Of a DNA stretch of 64,000 bases, positions 44,140-52,844 are shown piece after piece. The notes under the pieces were generated by a model. It worked only from the letters and a program-made list of their open reading frames with translations, was not told the DNA's origin and did no database searches. The DNA lies in NCBI RefSeq assembly GCF_052180215.1, contig NZ_CP197471.1, positions 2,886,001 to 2,950,000 of the forward strand, in the 5' to 3' direction. The position numbers and the translations under genes are program-made. Within the stretch, counting starts at the first letter, position 1, and every line of letters starts with the position of its first letter. This DNA comes from Pseudoneobacillus sp052180215 (GTDB lineage: Bacteria > Bacillota > Bacilli > Bacillales > Cytobacillaceae).

Positions 44140-44755
44140 CTTTTTTCAAACTTTCTCTGTTTTCATTCATGATGACATAATGGTCTAAATTTTGCTGGTA
44201 GTTGAACATTTCAACTTCTAATGGGCTAGGCTCTTCATTAATTCTCTTACGAAAAATATGATTAAAAAAAAGGACCATTCCTAAGCCTAGACCAATAGAA
44301 TATGGAATTTGAAAAATAAGTGGATGCGGATTTTTTTCTCCCGTAATGATGGTATAAAGATTTTGGTGTACAGCTTTCATACTTACATCTTCATGGAAGT
44401 TCATAATGGTCAGCGCTGCTCCAAAGAAGAGTAATAACCAAATTAAAATAAAAAGTGGTGCGGACACTCCTCTTTTCTTATAGGCAACTTCAATAATCGT
44501 TTGTGAGGGACCCACTATTTGAATATCAGCCGTCTCATAAGATGAAGCAATCAAGTTTATTACCTGCATAACATCGATAATAATAATATTGTTATCCTGC
44601 TTCGTAATCGTGTGTATAGGAATGGCGATTATTTCTTGATAAACCTCATCGTCAGTAATTACTTGAGCAATGTCTCCTAATTTGACAGTAATAAACGGAT
44701 GTACAATGACACGATGTCTCATGCGAATGTAAATTGTTTTTTCCAAAACATTCAC
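44126..44755 (-). CDS. spoVAA: Stage V sporulation protein AA
   Basis: The 209-residue protein has a soluble N-terminal part (about 1-95) and two membrane helices (about 97-118 and 143-165). It matches SpoVAA, the first gene of the spoVA operon, which is transcribed in the forespore in B. subtilis. GAAGTG precedes the ATG. It lies just downstream of sigF, the normal order. Confidence 0.9.
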   Translation of the reverse strand: MNVLEKTIYIRMRHRVIVHPFITVKLGDIAQVITDDEVYQEIIAIPIHTITKQDNNIIIIDVMQVINLIASSYETADIQIVGPSQTIIEVAYKKRGVSAPLFILIWLLLFFGAALTIMNFHEDVSMKAVHQNLYTIITGEKNPHPLIFQIPYSIGLGLGMVLFFNHIFRKRINEEPSPLEVEMFNYQQNLDHYVIMNENRESLKKVDKH

Positions 44756-44888
44756 TTCCTACACATTGATTTCCTTGTATAAGTATTATTTCTCGAGGAC
44801 ATTTTTTTCATGAAGTCCAATAATTGCTAATTAAAGTGGGAACGGAAAAAACCTTGCTGATTAACGATAGTGGATTGGTAACAGAGCC

Positions 44889-44930
44889 TAAAAAAAAAAA
44901 ACCGTATGAATCTTATAGATCCATACGGTC
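44889..44930 (-). terminator. Terminator after sigF
   Basis: ACCGTATG (44901-44908) pairs with CATACGGT (44922-44929), followed on the minus strand by twelve T. The stem includes the end of sigF. Confidence 0.88.
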
Positions 44931-45680
44931 TTTCATTTGCTGAAGTATCTTTTTTTCCAATCTTGATACCTGAACTTGTGATATGCCTAAACGAGCGGCT
45001 ACTTCTGATTGTGTTTGATCTTTATAATATCTTAAGTACACAATTAGCCTTTCACGTTCATCTAATTCTCTAATTGCTTCTTTCAATGCGATTTTATCGA
45101 ACCATTTCCCTTCATTTCCATCGTCAATTTGATCTAATAAGGTAATAGGGTCACCATCATTTTCATACACTGTCTCATGAATGGATGATGGGGTTCGGCT
45201 TGCTTCTTGGGCAAGGATAATATCTTCTGGTGAAAGCTCAAGATACTCCGATAATTCTGAAACTGTCGGAATTCTGCCTAGATTTTTGGATAACTCATCT
45301 TTGGCCTTGCGTATTTTATTTCCCATTTCTTTTAAAGAACGACTAACCTTTACCGTTCCATCATCACGTATAAAACGCTGAATTTCTCCAATAATCATAG
45401 GTACGGCATAAGTAGAAAATTTCACATCATATGACAAATCAAACTTATCAACTGACTTTAATAAGCCAATGCAGCCAATTTGGAATAGGTCATCCGGTTC
45501 ATAACCGCGATTGATAAAACGCTGCACAACGGACCAAACAAGGCGCATGTTTTTTTGAACAATCATATCCCTTGCTTCTTGGTCTCCGTCTTGACTTTTC
45601 TTAATCAATTCTTTTACTTCATGATCTTTTAAATAGGTTTGTGTTGTTTTTTCGTTTTTGACCTCCACATCCATCGGCAA
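44913..45680 (-). CDS. sigF: RNA polymerase sigma factor SigF (SpoIIAC)
   Basis: The 255-residue sigma factor has region 2 (NMRLVWSVVQRFINRGYEPD and DLFQIGCIGLLKSVDKFD), region 3 and a C-terminal region 4 helix-turn-helix (SEVAARLGISQVQVSRLEKK). SigF is the first forespore-specific sigma factor. It is the third gene of spoIIAA-AB-AC and is held by SpoIIAB until SpoIIAA is dephosphorylated. Confidence 0.96.
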   Translation of the reverse strand: MPMDVEVKNEKTTQTYLKDHEVKELIKKSQDGDQEARDMIVQKNMRLVWSVVQRFINRGYEPDDLFQIGCIGLLKSVDKFDLSYDVKFSTYAVPMIIGEIQRFIRDDGTVKVSRSLKEMGNKIRKAKDELSKNLGRIPTVSELSEYLELSPEDIILAQEASRTPSSIHETVYENDGDPITLLDQIDDGNEGKWFDKIALKEAIRELDERERLIVYLRYYKDQTQSEVAARLGISQVQVSRLEKKILQQMKDRMDL

Positions 45681-45686
45681 GTCTCC

Positions 45687-46127
45687 TTAATTGCATAGCA
45701 TTTTGCTGTTTAGTAAATGCTTTCGTAATCTGATCTCGGTTCCTCGACCTGGTTGTGAAAATACTTCCACTTCATCCATGAAATTCTCCATAATCGTGAA
45801 TCCCATTCCAGATCTTTCTAAGTCTGGTTTTGTAGTGAATAATGGCTGCATAGCTTCTTCTACGTCAGAAATTCCGATTCCTTTATCTTTAATAGTCATA
45901 TCAATAAAGCCATCTTCAATCGTGACATTAATATAAACGATTCCATCTGGATTATTTTCATATCCATGTATAATCGAATTTGTTACAGCTTCAGAAACAA
46001 CTGTTTTTATTTCAGTTAGCTCATCCATTGTTGGGTCAAGTTGTGCAACAAATGCGGCTACTGTCACACGAGCAAAAGACTCATTTTGACTTAATGCACT
46101 AAACTGTAAATTCATTTCGTTTTTCAA
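45687..46127 (-). CDS. spoIIAB: Anti-sigma F factor / serine kinase SpoIIAB
   Basis: The 146-residue GHKL-type kinase has the ATP-binding motifs EAVTNSIIHGY (N-box), DKGIGISD (G1) and RSGMGFTIME (G2). It binds SigF and phosphorylates SpoIIAA. The gene follows spoIIAA by two bases. Confidence 0.96.
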   Translation of the reverse strand: MKNEMNLQFSALSQNESFARVTVAAFVAQLDPTMDELTEIKTVVSEAVTNSIIHGYENNPDGIVYINVTIEDGFIDMTIKDKGIGISDVEEAMQPLFTTKPDLERSGMGFTIMENFMDEVEVFSQPGRGTEIRLRKHLLNSKMLCN

Positions 46128-46129
46128 CT

Positions 46130-46480
46130 CTACGCCACCCCCAAACTTTCCAAAGCAAATTGTTCTGTCGGTTCTAAACGAATAATTTTGAAAAGACCGG
46201 ACATGTCAAATAACCTTTGAATTACAGGGGAGATCGCACAAACAACCATTTCTCCATGAAGTTGTTTGATTTGCTTGTATCTACCTAAAATAACTCCCAA
46301 TCCAGAGCTATCCATAAAAGTAAGATGCTCTAAATTTAATAGAATGTGACGAATATTATATTTTTCAATTGCGGTTGTAGCGAGTTCACGCAAGTCTTCT
46401 GCGGTATGATGGTCTAGTTCACCTGTTAAGCGAATACAAAGAACATCATTTTTCACTTCCATGTCAATGTTAAGACTCAC
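46130..46480 (-). CDS. spoIIAA: Anti-sigma F factor antagonist SpoIIAA
   Basis: From a GTG at 46480 (AAGGAGG 9 nt upstream) the product is 116 residues, the normal length. It is a STAS-domain protein with the phosphorylated serine in LTFMDSSGLGVILGRY. Dephosphorylated SpoIIAA frees SigF from SpoIIAB. The frame is open to 46516 but that extension crosses the SigH promoter -10 region, so the GTG start is preferred. Confidence 0.95.
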   Translation of the reverse strand: MSLNIDMEVKNDVLCIRLTGELDHHTAEDLRELATTAIEKYNIRHILLNLEHLTFMDSSGLGVILGRYKQIKQLHGEMVVCAISPVIQRLFDMSGLFKIIRLEPTEQFALESLGVA

Positions 46481-46514
46481 TATCCTCAGCCTCCTTAATC
46501 TGGTATAGTGAGTC

Positions 46515-46543
46515 AATTCGATGTGGTCACTTTATTATCCTTC
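46515..46543 (-). promoter_or_regulatory. SigH promoter of the spoIIA operon
   Basis: On the minus strand GAAGGATAA (46535-46543), 12 bases, then ATCGAATT (46515-46522). Both match the SigH consensus (RNAGGAWWW and RNNGAAT) with the usual spacing, 35 bases before the spoIIAA GTG. Confidence 0.8.
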
Positions 46544-46596
46544 TATATAGACAAAACTAGTGTTTATTCGCTAAAAGTAGAAAAGAATTTTTGCTA

Positions 46597-46603
46597 TTCG
46601 ACA
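46597..46603 (-). promoter_or_regulatory. Spo0A box upstream of spoIIA
   Basis: TGTCGAA on the minus strand is a perfect 0A box (TGNCGAA), about 55 bases upstream of the SigH -35. A one-mismatch copy TAGCGAA is at 46567-46573. Spo0A~P activation of spoIIA from such boxes is established in B. subtilis. Confidence 0.7.
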
Positions 46604-46608
46604 AAAGG

Positions 46609-47775
46609 TTAATTTGTTTTTGTAAACATTCCAAAAGAACGCTTAAATAGCTTCCACCAACCAGCTTTTTTCACATCTACATTCGCTACTAAAGGACTTT
46701 CAGTTAATACTTTTCCATCCTTAATAAGTTTAATCGTACCAACTTGATCTCCTTTATTAACAGGAGCCTTTAAGTTTTTCTTTAAAGTGATTTCCTTTTT
46801 CACTTTTTCAATGTTTTCACCTTTTTTGGTTAGTAAGGAAATGGGTTCGCTAGTAACAGCATCAATTGTCTTTTTATCACCTTTACTAATAGCTGCTTTT
46901 CCAAGGGCATGCCCTCTTTTATACATTGGATGTGTTTGATATTGACTGTAAGCGTAATCCAAAAGCTTAGTTACCTGTGCATTTCGTTCCTTTGAAGTTG
47001 GCGCTCCAAACACAACAGCTATTACGCGCATACCATTTTTTTCAGCAGTAGCTGTTAAACAATACTTTGCCTCTCTTGTAAATCCTGTTTTTAATCCATC
47101 TACACCAGGATAGAATCGAACTAATTTATTTGTATTTACAAGCCAAAACTTTTTATCTGTTGTTTCCCTTAGATAATCTTCATATTGACCTGTGAATTGC
47201 GTAATTTTGTCATATTTGAGTAGTTCCTTTGCCATCATTGCCATATCGTATGCTGTACTATAATGATCACTTGCGGGCAATCCAGTCGTATTTTGAAACT
47301 TTGTATTTTTTAATCCTAGTTCTTTCGCTTTTTTATTCATCATTTCAACAAACGCTTCTTCGGAACCGCCAATTCTTTCTGCCATCGCGACAGATGCATC
47401 ATTACCAGAACCAATGGCTATTCCCTTTAATAATTCTTTTACCGTCATTTCTTCTCCAGGCTCAAGGAAAATTTGAGATCCACCCATAGAGGCCGCATAT
47501 TCACTTGCTCTTACCTTTTCCTCCCAAGACAATCTACCTTCATCAATCGCTTCCATAATGAGAAGCATTGTCATGATTTTGGTCATACTTGCTGGTGGCA
47601 GTTGTTCTTGACTGTTCTTTTCATATATGACAGTACCAGTATCTCGTTCAATTAAAATAGCGGACTTTACTTCATTAACTAAGTCTGTTTTATTTTTCTC
47701 CTCCGCCATCGCAACTGGGCTAATCAAGGAAAATAATAAAAATGTTAAAATCATCATTGAAATAAATCGTTTCAT
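46609..47775 (-). CDS. dacF: D-alanyl-D-alanine carboxypeptidase DacF
   Basis: From ATG 47775 the product is 388 residues with a signal peptide (about 1-24) and motifs SMTK (near residue 64), SGN and KTG (GLKTGFTREA). Adjacent to spoIIAA, this is DacF, a forespore enzyme that affects cortex cross-linking with DacB. AGGAGGGG lies 7 nt before this ATG; ATG 47781 is too close. A SigF-like promoter lies upstream. Confidence 0.93.
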   Translation of the reverse strand: MKRFISMMILTFLLFSLISPVAMAEEKNKTDLVNEVKSAILIERDTGTVIYEKNSQEQLPPASMTKIMTMLLIMEAIDEGRLSWEEKVRASEYAASMGGSQIFLEPGEEMTVKELLKGIAIGSGNDASVAMAERIGGSEEAFVEMMNKKAKELGLKNTKFQNTTGLPASDHYSTAYDMAMMAKELLKYDKITQFTGQYEDYLRETTDKKFWLVNTNKLVRFYPGVDGLKTGFTREAKYCLTATAEKNGMRVIAVVFGAPTSKERNAQVTKLLDYAYSQYQTHPMYKRGHALGKAAISKGDKKTIDAVTSEPISLLTKKGENIEKVKKEITLKKNLKAPVNKGDQVGTIKLIKDGKVLTESPLVANVDVKKAGWWKLFKRSFGMFTKTN

Positions 47776-47805
47776 TAACATACCCCTCCTATCTTATATA
47801 GCTTC

Positions 47806-47834
47806 CATTTTTTCCAAATAAAATACTTTTATAC
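47806..47834 (-). promoter_or_regulatory. Candidate SigF promoter of dacF
   Basis: On the minus strand GTATA (47830-47834), 14 bases, then GGAAAAAATG (47806-47815), matching the forespore consensus GYATA and GGNNANANTR. It sits about 31 bases before the dacF ATG. dacF is SigF-dependent in B. subtilis. Confidence 0.6.
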
Positions 47835-47843
47835 AAAATTTAC

Positions 47844-47882
47844 TAAATAAAAAAACGCCTTAGGTGTGAACCTAAAGCGTTT
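47844..47882 (-). terminator. Terminator after pdp
   Basis: AAACGCCTTAGGT (47853-47865) pairs with ACCTAAAGCGTTT (47870-47882) with one mismatch; seven T follow on the minus strand. Confidence 0.87.
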
Positions 47883-47919
47883 GCTTTTGAATTCTGCCTA
47901 AGACGTTTTTTCATTCCAT

Positions 47920-49224
47920 TTATTCCGTTATTTCTTCATATACAAGAGTAGGAGCTTTTGTTGGTTCTGATGTTATGGTGATATTTTTATATAACATATC
48001 TTTTACTTCTTCCACATTTTCAAAGTTGCTATAAATTGTAGCAAGAGATTCACCTTTACGGACTTGATCTCCAATTTTCTTTCTTAATACAAGACCAACC
48101 GCTAAATCGATAGATGACTCCTTGGTTGCTCTTCCAGCTCCAAGTAACATAGCTGCGGTTCCAATCTCATCTGCGACAATTTCCTTCACATAGCCATCCT
48201 CTTTTGCTTCTAATTCGAGAATGAATTTAGCTTGAGGCAGTTTGGAAGGATCGTCTACAACAGAAGCATCTCCACCTTGAGAGCTTAAAAACTCTTTTAA
48301 CTTTTCAAGGGCTGATCCATCTTTTATGGCATCCTCTAATAATTGTCTTGCTTCCTGTAAAGAATTTGCTTTTTTAGCTAGATATACCATTTGGCTTCCT
48401 AGTACTAAACAAAGTTCTTTTAAATCTTCTGGACCTTCTCCTCTTAGTGTATCGATTGCTTCTTTCACTTCCAAAGAGTTTCCAATTGCATAACCCAATG
48501 GTTGGCTCATATCAGAAATAATAGCCATTGTTCGGCGTCCTACATTATTTCCGATACGCACCATTGCACGTGCAAGTTCTCTTGAATCTTCTAACGTTTT
48601 CATAAATGCCCCTGCACCTGTTTTTACATCAAGTACAATAGCATCTGCACCCGCAGCAATTTTTTTACTCATAATGGAACTTGCAATTAGCGGAATACTA
48701 TCAACCGTTGCAGTCACATCTCTTAGGGCATATAGCTTTTTATCGGCTGGTGTTAAATTGCCACTTTGTCCAATAACGGCAATTTTATTTTTGTTCACGA
48801 GATCAATAAATTCTTGATTTTCAATTTCAACATGAAATCCTTCTACTGATTCTAATTTATCGATTGTTCCGCCAGTATGCCCTAGTCCTCTGCCGGACAT
48901 TTTCGCAACGGGTACTCCAACTGCTGCCACTAATGGTCCTAAAACTAAGGTTGTTGTATCTCCTACGCCACCAGTTGAGTGTTTATCTACCTTTACACCT
49001 TCAATTTGAGATAAGTCAATTTGATCTCCTGATTCGACCATTGCCATTGTAAGTTCTGCTCTCTCAGTTTCAGTCATACCATTAAAAAATACCGCCATGG
49101 TAAAAGCACTTACTTGGTAATCTGGAATGGACCCATTTGTATATCCGTTGATAATAAATTGAATTTCTTCTTTTGTTAATTCTAAACCGTCACGTTTCTT
49201 TTCAATTAAATCTACCATTCTCAT
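47920..49224 (-). CDS. pdp: Pyrimidine-nucleoside phosphorylase
   Basis: The 434-residue enzyme cleaves uridine, deoxyuridine and thymidine with phosphate. The family motif SGRGLGHTGGTIDKLES is near residue 106 and the phosphate-binding DKHSTGGVGD near residue 81. It is the third gene of drm-punA-pdp, a nucleoside salvage operon that yields (deoxy)ribose 1-phosphate for Drm. Confidence 0.95.
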   Translation of the reverse strand: MRMVDLIEKKRDGLELTKEEIQFIINGYTNGSIPDYQVSAFTMAVFFNGMTETERAELTMAMVESGDQIDLSQIEGVKVDKHSTGGVGDTTTLVLGPLVAAVGVPVAKMSGRGLGHTGGTIDKLESVEGFHVEIENQEFIDLVNKNKIAVIGQSGNLTPADKKLYALRDVTATVDSIPLIASSIMSKKIAAGADAIVLDVKTGAGAFMKTLEDSRELARAMVRIGNNVGRRTMAIISDMSQPLGYAIGNSLEVKEAIDTLRGEGPEDLKELCLVLGSQMVYLAKKANSLQEARQLLEDAIKDGSALEKLKEFLSSQGGDASVVDDPSKLPQAKFILELEAKEDGYVKEIVADEIGTAAMLLGAGRATKESSIDLAVGLVLRKKIGDQVRKGESLATIYSNFENVEEVKDMLYKNITITSEPTKAPTLVYEEITE

Positions 49225-49251
49225 GAATAATCACCCGTTTTCTAAATTCGC

Positions 49252-50076
49252 TTACAAAGCACCATATTTTTTAATTAATTCTTTTACAAATAATAGAAAG
49301 TTTGCTTTTACCTTTTCAGTAGTTTCAATGACCTCTTCATGATTTAATGGCTGATCTAGAATTCCAGCTGCCATATTGGAGATACATGAAATCCCCATTA
49401 CTTCTAAACCTGCATGTCTTGCTACAATGACCTCTGGAACTGTAGACATTCCTACTGCATCGCCACCTAAAGTACGTAGCATACGAACTTCAGCAGGGGT
49501 TTCATAAGATGGTCCTGTATTACCAACATAAACCCCTTCCTGAACTTTAATAGATAAATTCTTGGCAACTTCTCTAGCAATTGTTCTTAATTGTTTTGAA
49601 TATCCTTCCGACATATCCGGGAAACGCACCCCTAATCGAGAGTCATTCGGACCAATTAACGGATTCGTTCCCATATTGTTTATATGATCAGAAATGATCA
49701 TTAAGTCACCAGGAGAATAACTTTCGTTTACCCCACCTGCTGCATTAGTAACGATTAAAATATCGACACCTAATTCCTTCATAACTCGAACAGGGAATGT
49801 TACTTTTTCAAATGAATAACCTTCGTAGTAATGAAATCTCCCTTGCATCGCAACTACTTTCACGTCATTAACTGAACCAAAAACAAGTTGTCCAGCGTGC
49901 CCTTCCACTGTAGAAACTGGAAAATCAGGTATTTCATTGTATGGAATTTTTACTGCATCTTTAATTTCCTCAGCAAGAACTCCTAGCCCTGAACCTAGGA
50001 TTAATCCTATTTTTGGAACATTATTGTATTTTCCTTTTAAAAATGATGCAGCATTTTGAATTTTTGCAAAATCCAT
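49252..50076 (-). CDS. punA: Purine nucleoside phosphorylase
   Basis: The 274-residue enzyme is of the trimeric type specific for guanosine and inosine: LILGSGLG near residue 26, GRFHYYEGYS near 80, TNAAGGVN near 112. It is PupG/PunA of Bacillus. It follows drm by 24 bases, the standard pairing. Confidence 0.94.
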   Translation of the reverse strand: MDFAKIQNAASFLKGKYNNVPKIGLILGSGLGVLAEEIKDAVKIPYNEIPDFPVSTVEGHAGQLVFGSVNDVKVVAMQGRFHYYEGYSFEKVTFPVRVMKELGVDILIVTNAAGGVNESYSPGDLMIISDHINNMGTNPLIGPNDSRLGVRFPDMSEGYSKQLRTIAREVAKNLSIKVQEGVYVGNTGPSYETPAEVRMLRTLGGDAVGMSTVPEVIVARHAGLEVMGISCISNMAAGILDQPLNHEEVIETTEKVKANFLLFVKELIKKYGAL

Positions 50077-50100
50077 CTTCTTACTCCTTCTATTCTAAAA

Positions 50101-51291
50101 TTATTTACTTGTTAGTTCACTCATAAAACTAGTACCATAGTTCGGTAGCTTCACATTAAAATTATCAGCTACTGTAGCACCAATATCGGCAAAGGTATCT
50201 CTTATAGGCAGTTCTTTCCCCTCTGTCATTCCCTTAGAATATACCAATAGTGGAACGTATTCTCTGGTATGATCCGTGCCTGGATGAATGGGATCGTTAC
50301 CATGATCTGCTGTAATGATTAATAAATCATCTTCTTGCATCTTTTCAAAAACCTCAGGAAGTCTTGCATCGTATTCTTCTAACGCTTTACCATACCCTAT
50401 TGGATCTCGACGGTGGCCATAAAGTGCATCGAAATCAACTAAATTTAAAAAGCTTAAACCTGTAAAATCCATATCCAAGGTTTGAACTAATTTATCCATT
50501 CCATCCATATTCGAAACGGTTCGTAAGGATTCTGTTACCCCTTCGCCATCATAAATATCGGAAATTTTCCCAATTGCAATGACGTCTAATCCTGAATCAG
50601 CTAACTCATTCATTACTGTTCGGTCAAATGGTTTTAGTGCGTAATCATGTCTATTAGATGTACGTTTAAAGCTTCCAGGTTCACCGATAAATGGTCGAGC
50701 AATAACGCGACCTACCATGTATTTTTCATCTAAAGTCAGTTCTCTGGCAATCTTACAAATTTTATATTGTTCTTCAATTGGAATTATTTCTTCATGTGCA
50801 GCAATTTGTAGAACAGAATCAGCGGATGTATAAACGATTAATGCGCCAGTTTTCATATGTTCTTCACCAAGTTCATCCAAAATCTCTGTTCCGCTTGCTG
50901 GTTTGTTTCCGATTATTTTTCTTCCTGTTCTTGACTCCAGCTCAGAAACTAATTCTGGTGGAAAACCTTCTGGGAAAACTTTGAAAGGTGTTCGAATATT
51001 AAGTCCCATGATTTCCCAATGTCCTGTCATCGTATCTTTACCATTTGATGCTTCTTGCATTTTTGTATAGAAAGCTAACGGTTTTGCTGACTTTTCAATC
51101 CCTTTAATTACTCGTATATTACTTAGTCCTAATTGTCCCATGTTCGGCATTTTTAAGCCGTACATTTTTTCAGCAATATGTCCTAGTGTATCTGAACCTT
51201 TATCTCCAAATTTTTCAGCATCAGGTGCTTCTCCAATTCCTACAGAGTCCATAACAATCAGAAAAATTCTTTTATATGTATACGAAGCCAT
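50101..51291 (-). CDS. drm: Phosphopentomutase
   Basis: The 396-residue DeoB-type enzyme interconverts (deoxy)ribose 1- and 5-phosphates. Metal-binding motifs of the alkaline-phosphatase superfamily are visible: VMDSVGIGEAPDA at the start, SNGKDTMTGHWE (with the phosphorylated Thr), and TADHGNDPIHPGTDHTRE. It is the first gene of drm-punA-pdp and has two palindromes in its leader. Confidence 0.95.
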   Translation of the reverse strand: MASYTYKRIFLIVMDSVGIGEAPDAEKFGDKGSDTLGHIAEKMYGLKMPNMGQLGLSNIRVIKGIEKSAKPLAFYTKMQEASNGKDTMTGHWEIMGLNIRTPFKVFPEGFPPELVSELESRTGRKIIGNKPASGTEILDELGEEHMKTGALIVYTSADSVLQIAAHEEIIPIEEQYKICKIARELTLDEKYMVGRVIARPFIGEPGSFKRTSNRHDYALKPFDRTVMNELADSGLDVIAIGKISDIYDGEGVTESLRTVSNMDGMDKLVQTLDMDFTGLSFLNLVDFDALYGHRRDPIGYGKALEEYDARLPEVFEKMQEDDLLIITADHGNDPIHPGTDHTREYVPLLVYSKGMTEGKELPIRDTFADIGATVADNFNVKLPNYGTSFMSELTSK

Positions 51292-51356
51292 AATAAATCC
51301 TCCTTTTACAATCTATACCATACCTTTAATCTATATTTCCCCTCATCTGAAAGGAT

Positions 51357-51371
51357 TAACCATTATGGTTA
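51357..51371 (-). promoter_or_regulatory. Perfect palindrome TAACCAT-T-ATGGTTA in the drm leader
   Basis: Seven-base arms around a single base, 66 bases before the drm ATG. It has operator form but no regulator is known to me for this site. Confidence 0.4.
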
Positions 51372-51424
51372 CTGTTCATCAGAGGTCTATTTGTACTTTC
51401 TTACAATCGAAGAAAGCCTTTTCA

Positions 51425-51442
51425 ATGTCAGAAGTCTGACAT
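51425..51442 (-). promoter_or_regulatory. Inverted repeat ATGTCAG-N4-CTGACAT upstream of drm
   Basis: Exact seven-base arms with a four-base spacer, about 135 bases before the drm start and between it and the xerD terminator. The TGTCAGA/TCTGACA form recalls operators of GntR-family (FadR-like) regulators. The regulator is not identified. Confidence 0.45.
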
Positions 51443-51476
51443 CTCTATTTTACTGCAACTTTTCAAAATTTCAAGA

Positions 51477-51507
51477 ATAAAAGCTATCCTATTAGGACAG
51501 CTTTTAT
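51477..51507 (-). terminator. Terminator after xerD
   Basis: ATAAAAGCT (51477-51485) pairs with AGCTTTTAT (51499-51507), with an inner TCCT/AGGA pair. It divides xerD from the drm operon. Confidence 0.8.
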
Positions 51508-51525
51508 GACAATTCTATGAAGCTA

Positions 51526-52422
51526 TTAAGCTCTTGGATGAAATTTCGTATATACCTCTTTTAATCTAGTCTTGGTAACATGGGTATAAATCTGTGTCGT
51601 TGAAATATCAGCGTGACCTAGCATTTCCTGAACAGCACGTAAATCGGCCCCGTTTTCTAATAAATGGGTAGCAAAGGAATGTCTTAATGTGTGGGGTGTT
51701 AATTCCTTCTCAATACCTGCTTCAGCTACTAGTTTTTTTAATATTTTCCAAAATCCTTGTCTAGTTAACCTTTTACCATGATGGTTTAAAAATAAAGCTT
51801 CTTCTCTTTGTTTCCCTGATGAAAATTTATAACGCGCTTTTTCAATGTAAGTTTGAATAATAGTTGATGCGGTGTTTCCGATTGGAATGATTCTCTCTTT
51901 ATTACCTTTACCAATACATCGAACAAAACCCATTGTTAAATGGACATCACCTACGTTTAATCCAATTAACTCGCTTACTCGCATACCGGTTGCATAAAGC
52001 AATTCTAACATTGCTTTATCGCGGTAACCAAAATGATTATTTAACTTTGGGGACTCTAGTAAGGTTTCTACCTCTTGCATCGATAAAACTTTAGGCAGAG
52101 AACGTTCCAGCTGTGGTGATTCAATATGTACGGTAGGGTCATGTTCCATTATTTTTTCTCTTATTAAAAATTGATGAAAAGCCCGAATGGAAGCAGTGTG
52201 TCTAGCTAGCGTTTTAGACGATTTATTCTCGTCCTTTAAATAACCCAAAAAATGAATAATCTGTACACGTTTTATATCATTTAGATTAGTTATATTTTCA
52301 ACATCTTTTAAATAACGAAGATAACTTTTTAAATCTCTTTCATAAGAGATAATCGTGTTTTGTGCTAGTCCTTTTTCGACTAACAGAAAGTGAATAAAGT
52401 CTTTCAATTGATTGTCTATCAA
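51526..52422 (-). CDS. xerD: Tyrosine recombinase XerD
   Basis: The 298-residue recombinase has the catalytic set Arg (ATGMRVSELIGLN), Lys (IGKGNKERIIP), HxxR (TPHTLRHSFATHLLENGADL), His (LGHADIS) and Tyr (TTQIYTHV). XerD (RipX) works with CodV at dif to resolve chromosome dimers. Position beside fur and drm matches B. subtilis. Confidence 0.95.
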   Translation of the reverse strand: MIDNQLKDFIHFLLVEKGLAQNTIISYERDLKSYLRYLKDVENITNLNDIKRVQIIHFLGYLKDENKSSKTLARHTASIRAFHQFLIREKIMEHDPTVHIESPQLERSLPKVLSMQEVETLLESPKLNNHFGYRDKAMLELLYATGMRVSELIGLNVGDVHLTMGFVRCIGKGNKERIIPIGNTASTIIQTYIEKARYKFSSGKQREEALFLNHHGKRLTRQGFWKILKKLVAEAGIEKELTPHTLRHSFATHLLENGADLRAVQEMLGHADISTTQIYTHVTKTRLKEVYTKFHPRA

Positions 52423-52428
52423 GTTGCA

Positions 52429-52656
52429 TTACTCCCCATTTAAGTAAAACAAGATTAATCTATCTAACATTGACATGTCATCGGTACTTTCGGTAGTTGA
52501 AACTTTTACCGCTGAACCTTCAGGCTCATCATATCGATGATAATCTTGATACTCTTCATTTAACCAAATGATACCATAATAAAAAAGGATTGTGCATCCT
52601 GTAAAAATAATAAACACCTTCATAGATTGAAAGAGCATTTTAAAAAATGAACCCAT
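52429..52656 (-). CDS. yqzK: YqzK-like small membrane protein (DUF4227)
   Basis: The product is about 75 residues from ATG 52656, with one hydrophobic helix (about residues 10-30: VFIIFTGCTILFYYGIIWL) and an acidic tail ending SMLDRLILFYLNGE. It precedes xerD by six bases and resembles YqzK (DUF4227), of unknown function. The start is uncertain; an in-frame ATG at 52680 is also possible. Confidence 0.75.
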   Translation of the reverse strand: MGSFFKMLFQSMKVFIIFTGCTILFYYGIIWLNEEYQDYHRYDEPEGSAVKVSTTESTDDMSMLDRLILFYLNGE

Positions 52657-52783
52657 CCCTATTGCCCCCATACATGTCATAATTCCATCTTTCGTACCTA
52701 GTACAAGATATGCCAGTTTGGACGAGTTTTATACCTATTCCAATCAAAAAGAGAATTAAAAGGGGCGAATTAATTGTTAACAA

Positions 52784-52831
52784 AAAAGCCAAGAGTCTCA
52801 CGAATGCATTCCATGAGACACTTGGCTTTTT
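52784..52831 (-). terminator. Terminator after fur
   Basis: AAAGCCAAGAGTCTCA pairs with TGAGACACTTGGCTTT (one mismatch) around a 13-base loop; the minus strand continues in T. Confidence 0.88.
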
Positions 52832-52844
52832 ATAATATCATTTA

